Source: Sclerodactyla briareus (Eukaryota > Echinodermata > Holothuroidea > Dendrochirotida > Sclerodactylidae). Taken from it: a stretch of DNA of 64,000 nt. This document shows positions 25,601-37,667 of the stretch, piece after piece. The stretch lies in NCBI GenBank assembly GCA_026419785.1, contig JAODTK010001865.1:310001-374000 (forward strand). The letters are read 5' to 3'. The notes under the pieces were generated by a model, which had not been told where the DNA came from, searched no databases, and was given only the letters and a program-made list of their open reading frames with translations. Position 1 is the first letter of the stretch. Each line of letters opens with the position of its first letter. The position numbers were made by a program, and so were the translations under genes.

Positions 25601-26394
25601 AACGAAGATCGAGAGAACTTGTGGTTATTTACTGCTTTTCGCGCTTGAAACCGTTGAGTTTATTGCCACAATAGGGAAACAAATATGGCTTTGTCTGTTT
25701 GTTGTGATTAACAGACTTTCTCTACTTCAAATGGTAATTCCAGACTTCTAATATATATTTGAATTTCTCGAGAGGAATGTTCGTACTATAGCACAAACAC
25801 TGGTAATCGGCAGTTTTGAGCGTATACAGGTTTGTTAACCCCCCATGAAACTGCATAAAAATCTAACGATTGCTGAACAATGCCAAATGGTAAACATCAG
25901 ACATACAAAATATAGTCCCAACGGATAATGAGTTGCAAGCGCTGCACAGCACATCGCTGATTATGACAGGTAACCCCAATGCTATACATGGTTCCTTATC
26001 ACGTATTTACCCCCGAGGGCTGGGTGGTATTTTGGTATTTATTGTCATATGTAGGTACCGGTACGTTTAGGATCAGTTCAACGACACAACAACATTCTAT
26101 TGTATGCTTGCAAGTTGCATGCATCAGGGGTCTACTCGTACAAGACTGCATTTTATATATACCTCATTCACGCAGAATTACTGTATATTGTCACATACAT
26201 TGCTAGTATTTGTGGAAATAAATGAACTGAACATATGCGTGGCCAACAATTAACTGCACCCTAAAAGATGCTGGTGTCGTTCATTCGACCGGGTTAAATC
26301 GGTGTCTCAGTATTTCGGTGCATCTAAATTACCTCCGCTGGTGAAACCGGGGCATGGTTTTTTGGCCAGTGATGCTCTCTCCGAAGTAACTATT

Positions 26395-27235
26395 TTTGTT
26401 GGACTATTCTCTTCTGATCCCACCATCAATGTCCATGCTCATCCTCCTTCCATTTTTTGCCAGTTTCAGTGAGACTATCAACTATCTCTGACGGTATATA
26501 CTTTCACCACTTGCATGGTCTGTCAACCGAGTCGTTGACATCAAAACAAGTCAGGTTCCTGACGACATCCCTGCAATTGTCCTCTTGAAGTGTGCTCCCA
26601 AACTTGCGCCCTTCTTTGGTAAACTATATCGGTACGGTATATTATCCCATGGGATGTTACACATCCTTTCCAAAGTTATGGAAACGATTACTGACAAGCA
26701 TGCATGTTTTTTACTGAGGACCCTCCATCTTGTTGAAAACGCAATCAAATGGGCTCAGCCATTGATTCGTTCGATGCAATTAGGGTTATTGCACTCGATA
26801 TTGTCGAAGCCGTCGACCGTGCATGTGCATGCTGGACTTAATCTACTAGATTTCCTGCATTTGGTTTCAGCCCTAACTTCATCTCATGGACCGCCAGTTT
26901 TCTCACCGGTCGCTCCATTTCCATCTCTGTTCGGGTCAAGGTGCTTCTCTATGAACCTTTTCATAATAACGCTGGTCTTACACAAGGTTTGGTGTTTTCC
27001 CTCCCCTACTTTTTTCTTCTTCAATCCATCCCTTCAAAGTGGGGGGGGGGGGGGGACATGACCTCGTCGCTAAAAAAATTACTGTGTGAAAAATGAAAGT
27101 CAATGGGAGCATCCTCAAAATGTGGGGGGGACAGGATTGGACGCCCATGGTCTTTATTAATGATCTCCTTAGTTCTACTGCCTATAATATTCATTCCTTT
27201 CATGACTGACCCCTCTTCTCCCGACCCAAAATCGA
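26395..27235 (+). mobile_element. LINE fragment, same family, copy 2, interrupted by a repeat
   Basis: This is a fragment of the same jockey/CR1-like family as 11845-13075. It starts further 5' in the reverse transcriptase: the fingers region has VPDDIPAIVLLKCAPKLAP (about 26558-26615) and LSKVMETITDKH (about 26665-26700). It is followed by the LDI.EAVDRA block (about 26797), TASF.TGRSISI (about 26887-26925) and, after an interruption, INDLLSSTAYNIHSF (about 27155-27200). Several frame changes are present. The poly-G repeat at 27033-27150 splits the segment just before the INDLL block, so that repeat arrived later. Confidence 0.8.
27033..27150 (+). repeat. Short poly-G repeat, family B, copy 2, inserted in the LINE
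   Basis: It shares with 5830-5985 the order poly-G, TTACTGTGTGAA, AAAGTCAATGGGAGCA, then AATGTGGGGGGG. It separates two adjacent reverse transcriptase segments of the LINE fragment, giving a relative age: the LINE was there first. Confidence 0.65.
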
Positions 27236-27259
27236 GTGATTTCTCTTAACTGTACTATA

Positions 27260-29450
27260 AGGGCAACGCCACGGAACTTACGCTGGTTCCCGTTCGTCTG
27301 GACATGCTGTAGAATCAACGAGCTGGATCTTTCATGGGGCAATTCTGGGCTCGCCTTCCTCGTGTCACTGTGGGTCGCGTTTTAATACAGGTACAAAACA
27401 TCCCTACAGTCACCTCTTACGACAGGCGGGAAACAACGTGAACATATTTTATGTACAATCACACGCACCAAGCCCGGGCGGGGGCATAGGTCCGCTGTGC
27501 TCTGGTTCATAGTGAGAGGAGACCAAAAAGGAGGGTACTTCATAGTTATCATTGAGCCACTATATCAGGTAAGTACAAAACCATGGATTTTCCCGATGTT
27601 TCTGGCTTGGAACACTTAAAAACTGGGGCTTTCCTTAATAGGGGATGGTAATTCATTCCAGTCTCTAATAGTTCGAGGTAGAAAATGGTTAAATTACTTC
27701 TGTGTTCTGTTCCAACAAATGTTCCTCTTGTTTTTCCTTGATATTTGAACAGAACTCACAGGCTGATTGGTGAACTTAATGAGATGGTGGTCGGACACAG
27801 TCAGGACGAAACACATATCCTCCAGTCTCTTTCAATAGCTCAAAAGTCCACACTGGAGTCATTGACTCGAATCGCGTAAATCGCTGTACGACATTTACTC
27901 GACTCATAAATTTAGGGACTTTGCGCCAAGTTTGATCTCTCCAGTTGATGTAAGACCGATCCGATCGTATCATAAATATGGCCTGCGAGCGCGAGTTCTA
28001 CTGAGCGATTCTTGAATGCCTGATTTTTACATTGAACCAAGTTTTACATCGTCTGTAGAAAAACTGATTGGGAAGGAATGTATAGATAACAAAAGAATAA
28101 ACAAATCATGCGAATAATTAGGTAAACAAACAAAGGATGATGATAAAGAGTTACAAAGTACGTTGGCTTTTATCGGTAAATGAGTCTAAAGATCAGCGAA
28201 CGAAAAGCCGTCCATTGATATTAACTATGTCTAGAAGCACGAAAAACGGATTACGTTGGCAAATGGTGGCGAGCACATAATTAGCAAGTCTATAAGTGTT
28301 AACGTCACACGCTTGTTTGCTATGGATTTTGCATCGAAACTGAAACATTTAACAAATTCTTACTCCTCTCTGGAGCGCATAAAGAGGCACATAGACACAC
28401 CTGAAGTCATGGCTTTTAATAACCCGCAACAACTCAATTAGTCACCGTCACTGGAATTACGCACATGGCTTATCAGAGAGGAGCTTACGACTGAGCACAC
28501 AGCAAATCATGAAATGTGGATGCAACACATCCGAATATAGCTAGCGTATGTGTAGTACAGTGCAATGTTGGTAGTATAGATAACGTAAGCGCCATTCCCG
28601 TTAATCGAGTAGCCATACTACACAGAACACTGGGGCCTATTCCCACACCCGCTCGCTAGGTCTAATAGTAGCCCGCGGGGATTCGGTTCTGTCAAATAAT
28701 TTTAGGAAAGCTCGTCAACTTTATCATGCAATTTGCAGTTATGTTTCGCCAAAAACAGCTTGTTTGAAGGATTTCCAACGAACAAATGGTATTCACAACA
28801 CATCAACACAACGGACACGATATACGTGGTAGGCCTATATGCAGTTAAATGTGTGGAGAAAATAAATAATACAAGCCCGTCACACTTATGTATCATTATC
28901 TGCTATCTAGGCGTTGACATAGTGATATATGTAGAACGATATCGCGCAGTACCATTGGGGTTACACGCAAAGTGTTACTGACAAAACCTAAACGCAACTT
29001 CGCCAATATGGAGGGTCTACCGCGGGGAACCACCGCGTTCATTCCTTCTATCGTCCTGCCAGTAATCAACCATATTGACGGTTATCTCCCGGCACTCACT
29101 TGTCTGCTTGCTTTTTGGTTCATTGCGTGGCGTCACATGCAGAGGTAGGTCTAAGGAATATGACCTAATTACGAAACAATGTATAATTATTTATGATTAA
29201 TTTAGACTTTCTATCACACTTTTACAGGTTGTGAAAAAACTATTGCGAATGACAGTTGCTGGTATGGAATTACGGATTTGATGCCTATAAGAATGGAGTA
29301 ACATATTACAATCTATATTCCGAGCCAATGTCGTTGAGACGAAAAAAAAACTGTATGAATTGTTGAAATGCCATTCAAATAATCATCGCGTCGGCTCTGA
29401 ACGACCGAATGACATACTGTAATAATTCTGCCATTTCGCCTATATTCACT
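27260..29450. other. Non-coding stretch
   Basis: Copy 2 of the CTACGACAGGCG motif lies at about 27409-27510. No other recognised feature; the short frames show no motifs. Confidence 0.35.
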
Positions 29451-29454
29451 GTGT

Positions 29455-29600
29455 TCCTAATCGCCATAACAAGGGATGCTATGGTACAATGATAGTGAAT
29501 GATAAGTCTACCAGTATGTGTATGTGCGCGCGACGCCATGTGTGCTCGCGTGCAGGCGTGTGTGTGTGTTCGCGTGTACGTCAGACATTTTTAGGATTTT
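29455..29600 (+). repeat. GTTGCC-type dispersed repeat, copy 1 (degenerate)
   Basis: ATCGCCATAACAAGGGATGCTATGGTA is followed by a TG-rich stretch, as in the copies at 37885-38060 and 41725-41990. Here the palindromic head is degenerate. Confidence 0.4.
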
Positions 29601-30507
29601 CGCAGATATCTCGAGTTAGAATGTAACACGTTAAAATTGTACACAGGGCAAATTGAAACACAACTCGTTTCATCACGAAATTATAGACAAAAACCGAATT
29701 TGTGAAATTAGGATTAAAAATTGACAATTTCGGCAATTTATCATTTTGCTGACCGTTCACTATTTTTCCTAATGGGCCTTTTTGGTGTTTACAACGACTG
29801 ATCGAATTTTCTAACAATGTGAAGATCACAACAACTTTTCCTTGTATCTAGGAGAAACAATCCATCAAAACTATGGAATTAGGAAGGTGGCTTATTTCCA
29901 GCCAAATTTCAAAAATTACTCTAGCTATCTGGAGATTGGAATGACTGGATTGTTTTCAATTTTTGTGACGAGGCAAACATTCACGAAGCACAGAAGTCAC
30001 TTGAATTCTACTAAATTGTAACTTATCTGAAAAAGTATGAATTTCAGAGACTTTTATCGGGAGTTCGAAATGACGGAATAGTTCCATATTTCGAATGGGG
30101 GTGAAAAGTTATTGAACAATGGATTACAGTTGTATTTGTGTCAAAATTAGATAAGCAAATTATTTCACGGGATTCCCGATGAGATCTTGCAACTCCGGAG
30201 ACTTGTCAGTTATCTTGTGCACTAACCGGTCAGTCAATCTCCACACAGGCCTACTGCCACTATTTCGCACCAATGGTTCCTATTCCCCCTCACTAAATGC
30301 TGACCTGCTAACAGTTCCTGATAACTCATTCGTGCTCAAGTATTGTTCTAAAATAGTTACATTTGCAATTGAAGTTCATAATTTCTATACCCGGGTGTTG
30401 CTTCGATCGTACGGCTGTATGGTGGTCATAGGCTGCTCAGAGAGTAAGGTACTGCCAACTGGACTAAAACTCCATTTACTGTTTTCACTGGATGCGTTTT
30501 TTTGGTC

Positions 30508-30762
30508 CGGTCGTTAGTGATAGATCATTTTTCACGGCGACTCGAACGCAAAAGGGTCCACGTGTTCAGTAATCAGCTGTGTTTGTTCAAGGAGGACCAG
30601 TAATTTTGTATACAAACTCAGTGCTTGCAGTGGCATGCCGAATATCAGTCTCATGGGATGTTAGCTTTGTTAGATGATGTTTGTAAGGTGTCAACTGAAT
30701 CGATGCTAATCAGGGGTCCCTTAATTTATGGTTAATGACGTGTACTTATCGTTACCAGCCCA
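30508..30762 (+). mobile_element. MITE-like element, copy 1 (degenerate)
   Basis: It starts GTCGTTAGTGATAGATCATT and ends GATAAGTAC... in inverse orientation (GTACTTATCGTTACCAGCC). Internal segments match 46542-46775: GAACGCAAAAGGG, CAGCTGTGTT, GTTAGATGATGT and GGTTAATGACGT or its like. The inverted ends are more diverged than in the second copy. Confidence 0.6.
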
Positions 30763-31118
30763 CTAAATTATTAACACTCGAAACAGTCGAGTCAAAACGC
30801 AGCCACTGAATCAAGAGTTCGTGGTAGAATGCACAGAAGGTTTGCATTACAAAAAGAGGTGGTACTGTTTCCATTTCCGCAATAGTTCTTCGTTGGATTC
30901 CTCCCCTCATCCTGCAGTAAGATGCGTCTTCTGGTCGGTATTTGCTGGCATGTGGCGGGAACCGGTAGTCGATGTCTGGCACGTACTATGCGGGACGCAG
31001 ACAGAGAGAATAAACGATAAATATATCGTAGTCTTCTGAAGGGCAAGTATTGCATAAACTGCAGAGCTGGGCTAGTTCAACGTCGACTCATAGGGTCTAA
31101 AACGATGAAGGTATTTGC

Positions 31119-32110
31119 TAACACGATTTAGGTTCATAACAATAGAAATGGTGGATCTACAACAATAGAAATGTTTGGTGATTAGTTAATATCAATTGGT
31201 GGATGCGATCTTAAACCATATAAATGTCGTGATTATAGTTAACATCGATGGTAGGTCATAACAATATAATTGTTGTGATAGTTAACATCGATTGGGTGGG
31301 TCATGACAATAGAAATGTTGGTAATTAGTTGACATCGATTGGTGGATCATGACAATAGAAATGTTTTGGTGACGCAATACACATCGATTGGTGGTCAAGA
31401 ACAATACAAATTTCGAATTAGTTAACATCCTTGGTAGCATGTTTTTTAAACCAATAATAAATGTTTGGAATTAGTTTACTTATTGATTGGTAGGTTGTCA
31501 AACAGTATAAATGTTTGGTAATTAGTGATTATATTGGTAGGTTTTTACAATTTATAAATGTTTAGTGATAAGTTAACATCCATTATAAAATGTTCGGTAA
31601 TTAGTTAACATTGATTGGTAGGTTTTCAACAATATAAATGTTTGGTGATAAGTTAACATCGATTGGTGGGTCTATAACAAATACAATGTTCGATAATTAG
31701 TTACATCAATTAAAAAAGTTCAAAGGGTTAAAAAGGTTTTTAAACATATAAATTTTTGGGTAATTAGTTATTAATTGATTGGTAGTTTTCAACAGTATAA
31801 ATGTTTGGTACATTAGTTATTATTGATTGGTAGGTTTTTTTAACAATATAATGTTTAGTGATAAGTTAACATCCATTATATAAAATTGTTCGGTAATTAG
31901 TTAACATTGATTGGTAGGTTTTCAACAATATAAATGTTTGGTGATAAGTCAACGGCCATTGTGGTCTATACAATATAATTTTGGCTGATTAACATCGACT
32001 GGTGGGTCTTTAACAATATAAATGCTTGGGTGATTATTAACACATCGATTGTGGGTCTATAACAATTTAATTGTTTGGTAATTAGTTAACATCCATTGAT
32101 AGGTATTCAA
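31119..32110. repeat. Degenerate ~47-bp satellite array
   Basis: Roughly 20 units share GTTAACATCGATTGGTGGGT, then an AACAATATAAATG segment and TTTGGTGATTA. Units vary by small indels and substitutions. Two variant groups of units recur: the segment GTGATAAGTTAACATCCATT occurs at 31565 and 31858, giving a higher-order period of 293 bases (about six units). No coding content. Confidence 0.9.
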
Positions 32111-32114
32111 GGAT

Positions 32115-35100
32115 GTCCAATTGATGTCTAGGGAGTTTAGGATTGGGGGTGCCCCATACAGCCGTCCTTGTGTACGGATATTATGTTAAGTTTAATTGAA
32201 TATTATTACACTATACATCTTAAAAAGAGTGATAGGTAAAATAAAAACTTTGCACACTTTTTTTGACATTAATTCGAAACGCGTTCACCACTTTACAATT
32301 TAGCAATTCAGTGTTCAAACAAGTTACGTCTATGGATTTTACACCGTGCCTATAACTTGAACAAAGGGGATACACAGGTGTTTGAGACTGAGTATATCAA
32401 ATTCTCAAACACTGTATTCAAAGGTGTCATGATTGTTGTTTTCCTCCACCAGAATGAGTACAACGCACGGGATGGTTGCAGCGCTTTCTCAGCATGGCGA
32501 GATCGACGGTGTCAGGTTAATATGGGAATGTGTATAGAAGGGCATCAATGGATTCCACCGCAGATATCGGCAGAGGTTAATCAGCGAAGGTACGTCAGAC
32601 GGGAACCTCTTAAAAATATCATCGTTTTTTGTTGAACGGGCAGGTTACCTTGCATAAGGGGTTCTAAGTCGAGGTCCATGATATGCGCATTCGTGATGTT
32701 CAGCAGTATTAACTGTCAGTGATACGTCAACCGGACGGCCGAATACCGCCTGCCAGTCATTGTAATACGAGTACCATCCAAAACTGCACAGAGACAATTG
32801 AAACCTGTACAACATAACAATGCATGCAACCAAAATACTAAAAATCAATGTTACACGGTTAAAAAAGGTTGGGCACATATTGAAGTGGGAAAGTATTCAG
32901 CAACCTCAAGAGTTTGGTAAAACCAAATTGACCATCCCGAATATAGACAAACTCATTTTAAGCCCTATGGCTCATTCATGGAATGTATTATCATTAGTTG
33001 GTCAATTATTGCCCAACTTTTCAGATTGTCGAATACTTGCCCAACGCTTTTAACAGTGTACAAGCGATAAACTAATGCTAAAAAATGAAACATGCTTGAA
33101 AGGAATGAAATTTGCTGAAAGCTCACCAACAGCCTGTTGGAACTTGCAAGCAACTAAAATACTCAAAACCGCGTAAAAGTGACGCAGTACGTAAAGCCTC
33201 AATTTGAAGAGCTGTTAATAGATTACACACTGGTAGTATGTTGTCAGTTTTCAAGGGTCCCCCTCCCGTCCACACCTCGAATACATTGTTGTTAACTACG
33301 TTGACAGTTTTGAAACATCGTCATTATAACCTTCCACATTATATGATGTATACAATAAGGTATACAGCTCAACGCAGTCTATACTTCGGTTAGAGACCAT
33401 ACCCAGGGTGGACTGGTGTGAATATGGGCGTGACAGATGGATTGGAGTCGCGGTAGAAGTGTGGAATTGTGTATGGAAATTCGAATCAACGTTCGGCTTT
33501 CTAGAAATCGACTCTGCGTGGCCCCTCACAACCCATTCAATGCTTGTAACGATTCACACTTCAAACAACTGTCTCATTATTCCAAAGACGGACGGGTTCC
33601 GGACTAATGAAATTTCTATTTGCTTTTGCAGATTAATCCGTTCTAATTTGCATACGGGACGGTGCATGGTACTTATAAAAATCTCCAATAGTATGTGTAC
33701 GAGTTACCAGTTGATCGGTACCCCAGTGTGACTGCATAATCCCCGGCTTCTGTGACGAGGGTGATCGATCATTCCGCGGCGTAAATCACTTGCTAGTTCA
33801 TCAAACTCACGTTTTCAGACAGAACCAATAAATATATAATAATTCCGGGCAATCGCCTGGTTAAATCGGAAAAGATTTATATCGGAAATTTATTAAATTA
33901 TCAATTCTCCCCACTAATATGAACAATTTAATAATATTAAAGGTCGCAACCAGTCCCTCCTGCCCCATGGTCGATACTGCGGAAGGAGGAGTACTGGTAC
34001 AAAGCAGTAAAAAACAAAGAAGCTATAGCGCGGGCGGCCCATACTAGAGTTAACTTTCATTCAATCAAGGGAACTCTTCACAGATTCATTGAAATGATTG
34101 TTTATGGGTGAAATTAGCGTAATGGACTCGTGTTCCGGCTGCACCCACATTAAGGCCTCTTAATAACTAATATTGGGGGCATTAGGGTAGATTGATTAGG
34201 TCTCCGCTACTAATTGTATTGTTTTATCAGTGTCTTTTGTGTTCATTCAAATCAATGCAAACTCAATAATGGCGGCAAATCGGAGGTCATAAACTGCTCT
34301 GACGCAGAATTAAGTAACAGGATCGCAGCGGTTATTCTGCGAAATGATAACGGAATTTTGAAGAATCGGTCTTTGTGAACGGACTACTCTGCACTGCAAA
34401 CAGGTTTCCAATCGATGATTCACGTGGGAGCTGTCGCCGTCGTGCAGACATTTACTGGTTAACGAGGTATCATCGTCTCGATACAGCATGCAAGCGAATA
34501 GATGGACGGGGCGTTTACACGACGTCACGACAAATTCGTCCTCATTTTACCGTGTCCAATTATACATTGACAGGTTATAGCATATACCCATCGATATCGA
34601 ACTTGCACTGGGATGAATTTTAATCGTGACGTCATTATAGTTCAGACATATCTCTTCAATTGGCTCAAATTACAGTACCTGATCGAGTAGTTTTACACAT
34701 GTCAGCACAAATCTGTGAGGCCAATGCTTCGGACACACATGCCCATCATACAACACATTCTGAAGCAGTGGGCATTGGCTTCAGATCTATAACGTTACGT
34801 AAACGGAGTGCATGTCAACCGCAAGTGGTTGCATTTTTACAGAATACTATAAAAAAATAAACAAAACACCTGACCGAAAGTTATTCATTATCCCTTGCCT
34901 GAGGCAAGAGGAATATATCTATACACGCGCCTGCGTCTAGGTGTCTCTTGTGTTGACGCTTGCTGTCCAAGGATTCTTCAGAACGTAACGTCCTGAAGTT
35001 CAAATTGGACATGTTGTTGCTTATATGAATGAGGAAGACCTTAATTTGTTCCAGGTCGGTCCAATTTAGCAACGGTCACAGGGTCGAAGAAAGAAAACAT

Positions 35101-35411
35101 TGAGCATATACGTTGCAACGAATAACGAATAAAGTAGAGAGCTCATACTTGACACGAAGGATTAATTTTGTATTACAGGGGATTACGCCCCATGACGGCA
35201 CAAGGAGTTTCCCCCAAAGGGATTTCCGCAACAGACTGATGCGCATTATGGCGCCTCGCATCGGCTGAAATCAGTCTGGGGGCTTGGATTCCATGATTTA
35301 ATAAATGGAGAGTACCCAAATGCGATTACATTTATACTATTACTCTTGGGCTCCATATTCATCCCCTGCAATAGGCGTTTGTTGCTTGTTGTATTTTGTT
35401 TATTACCGTAG
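32115..35411. other. Presumed 5' intron or upstream DNA of the protease gene
   Basis: No exon could be supported here, though the signal peptide and most of the I9 propeptide should lie upstream of 35412. Short frames at 32357-32635, 33408-33731 and 34375-34623 show no I9 features. Confidence 0.3.
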
Positions 35412-35535
35412 GTTCGTGAGCATGAAGCAGTAAAGTATATCGAGGAGGATGGAGTGGTCTATGGATGAGACACTGGGGCCTGGAACATGATTGATCATAG
35501 GTCGCTACCACTCGACGATGAATACAAACCAATTG
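35412..35535 (+). CDS. S8 protease exon A: end of I9 propeptide and start of mature domain
   Basis: This exon belongs to a subtilisin-like serine protease of the proteinase K/aqualysin type (MEROPS S8A). It begins after acceptor TATTACCGTAG and reads VREHEAVKYIEEDGVVYG, the typical end of the I9 inhibitor propeptide, where the C-terminal tail occupies the active site before self-cleavage. It goes on to DTGAWN and MIDHRSLPLDDEYKPI, the start of the mature domain (compare W.LDRID.R.LPLD in the family). It ends phase 1 at donor GTAAGT (35536). Codon 19 is TGA, an in-frame stop between the propeptide tail and the mature N-terminus. That is either a sequencing error or a pseudogene mark. The leading phase is 0. 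Upstream propeptide and signal exons were not found. Confidence 0.8.
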
Positions 35536-36149
35536 GTAAGTAACTACTGGTAGACGGTATATAAATAGGCATATACGGTACGCTGTTTTCATCAGAAATC
35601 TGGCCTATTAGTAGTTCGAGGGATTCTGAGTTTAATATTACAAGCAGTACAGTAAATGTAAAGTAAGAGGCAACTGTGGATTGTTCTGGATAGAGCTTTA
35701 ATATTCTAGAACCACCGATTATTTCAATTTATGACAAGATCCATAAAGTCAGTGTTAAAAACGTTTGTAGATTGACTACTCAGTATTGATATAACAAAAT
35801 CTAATGTTTTACCGGTTCTTTTATGTGCATGTATGTGTGTGTGTGTGTTTTTTTCTGGTGATAGGAACGACACACAACCTTGAACCGGTTACTGGTGTGA
35901 ATGAGACATATAGCCCACAGTGTGAAAAATGTGGAAGGAAGTACCATTCGCGCCATACTCGAGTATGAAAAGGATAAACCCTCTTGATTTCAAAACCCCC
36001 ATTCGACATCATATTCCCACTTTCACTCAGTCAGATTGCTTGAATTTCTTCTACTAATATCATTTTTTATATCAAGATCCAGATAATGTGCAAAAAGTCC
36101 GCGCTTCGCAGTGAATAACAATGCTTAATCCACCAATTAACAAGCAAAT

Positions 36150-37345
36150 TTACAGCGACCTCCGTGATTGACTGTCGGTATGGTATAGGAATCAAATTGG
36201 CGTCTATTGTTCTGATTGAAGACTAGGGTATAGGGACTAGATTCATGTACAACCACTGCGAAGATAGCTTGTGAAAATCTGCGTATTGACCCTCTTATGT
36301 TGCCTGTATTGTTAAAGTAATGAGATTCAAAACTTCTTTTTTTTTAAATTAGACTAGTGCAATTTTGTAATTCTGCGTGAGACTAAATTATACAAATAGC
36401 GTCCTGAATAGTCAGCTGAAGGCGTGTGGACATTACAGGAGGAAGCAACCGCCCCCTTCTCATTCTACAATTCGGACCAGACGAAGTTACCATGGTCCGA
36501 AAGAGACAGACGAAATGGATACAAAGAAACTTGAAGAAATCGATCAAAATTTCGACCAAAAATGCAAAATTCGGAAAAACGATGAGGCGAAGGGATTTTT
36601 TAAAGTATAAATATCAGTTTTCATAAGTTTTCGCACGCGATATCCTTTGGTGTATTTTACGTACGCGCCTTTGGTGAACTCAATGAAATTTGAACTTTAT
36701 GTAGATTTACGTCGAAAGAAACGGGAACGTGGCAAAAAAAAAAAGTAAAATGGACTAACTGTTGACGGTTCCTGAAAAGTGAGATTTCGACCAGCTCCCA
36801 ACGAAGAGCACTTACTGCCCTTGTGCTCAGAACATTTTGGCAGGAGAGAAAACATCTGTTTTCCTTTTTTTGTTTTTAAGAGTGCTAAAATGCGCCAGCT
36901 TGCATCAAAGGCCATCTGTAAATAAATGAGAACTCTAGAGGGGGTGGGGGGGGGGGGGGGAGGGGGATTTGGCGATCCCGCCAAATCGGACTGCCCGACG
37001 AGGGGGGGGGGGGGGGGGGGGGGGGTAGGAGACAGACTTCCACACATTTGTATGAGATGGCTATCGGGGAGAGATTGACAAGATATCGTGAAAAGTGTGG
37101 GCAGCGAAAAGGCAATAGTGAGAAAAAAATGCAGGATCTGCTGACTGTCCCAAATTTTTGATGAAATGCCCGAAAAAACATGCAGAATTTCCGCGCGGTA
37201 CGGTCTTCCGGTGACCCACTTAAAAAAAGGCCACCTAAAATGCAGACATTTTCTGAAGTGGAGAAGTGCGGGTTTCGGCGATTCGATTCGGCAGAAAAAC
37301 AAAAAAAAATGAAGTGTTGGAGTGCTATATTGCACCAACTTGACC
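36150..37345 (+). repeat. 1-kb-class dispersed repeat R2, copy 1
   Basis: It is collinear with 61170-62130. Shared blocks are: TGATTGACTGTCG; GACTAGATTCATGTACA against GATTAGATTCGCGTACA; ATAGCGTCCTGAATAGTCAG and CTGAAGGCGTG; ATGCCCGAAAAA; GGCCACCTAAAATGCA against GGCCACCTGAATGCAA; and TTGGAGTGCTA.ATTGCACCAA. The middle differs between copies. No protein of a transposable element was recognised; the Pro-rich frames come from poly-C/G. It lies within a protease intron. Confidence 0.65.
36966..36987. repeat. Perfect 9-bp-stem hairpin between poly-G tracts
   Basis: GATTTGGCG, loop ATCC, CGCCAAATC. It sits between two long poly-G runs (about 36946-36966 and 37002-37025). Confidence 0.7.
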
Positions 37346-37481
37346 ATCTAAAGGCCCACCCCTCCCAGGGTGTCCGCATCAAACGTCAGCTCCCCACTGA
37401 AAATTACTTTCCTACGCCTCTTTTGAAGTTTTGAACCACCACAAATTGTTGATCGTGTGTTTGATCATTTTGAACCAACAG

Positions 37482-37594
37482 GCGATGGCGCTGGAGGTGA
37501 ATGTATATGTGTTGGTACAGGTATCCGTACAACCCACGAAGAGTTCGAAGGGAAAAAGAGGCGTGTCGACTATGACGCTGTCCAGCATGCGATC
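37482..37594 (+). CDS. S8 protease exon B: catalytic Asp block
   Basis: Acceptor CCAACAG precedes the exon. It starts with two bases that complete a Gly codon from exon A (G|GC), giving KPI-GDGAG. It ends phase 0 at donor GTGAGT (37595). The block TGIRTTHEEFEG is the family's DTGI(R)xxHxxF motif around the catalytic Asp. Read in one frame, the Asp position is Gly (ICVGTGIRTTHEEF). The +1 frame just before it reads VNVYVL, which is what the family has, so the simplest explanation is one extra G after GCTGGA and one missing A in TTGGTACAG, with Asp as the original residue. The end reads RRVDYDAVQHAI. Length and phases fit the neighbours. Confidence 0.85.
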
Positions 37595-37667
37595 GTGAGT
37601 TTTTTATGTTGTTACCGAAAGAGGTTGAGCCGATGAGGTTTCATAGGCCTCATTTAGGGTCTCGAGT

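Larger units (their letters stand above)
19995..26390. other. Mostly non-coding stretch
   Basis: No gene is supported. It includes a TTA-type microsatellite (20960-21050), a conserved repeat motif (20400-20455) and a 116-codon frame (22309-22659), all listed separately. Confidence 0.35.
35594..37481. other. Protease intron, largely filled by a dispersed repeat
   Basis: This intron contains copy 1 of a 1-kb-class repeat (36150-37345, listed separately), poly-G tracts, and a perfect hairpin at 36966-36987. Acceptor CCAACAG ends it at 37481. Confidence 0.55.

Noticed and set aside
31119-32110. CRISPR array
   Set aside because: Units are contiguous and diverged without unique spacers, and the genome is animal. 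It is a satellite.
36697-37382. Two Pro-rich open frames, minus strand
   Set aside because: The Pro runs come from poly-G tracts on the other strand, and the stretch is a dispersed repeat.
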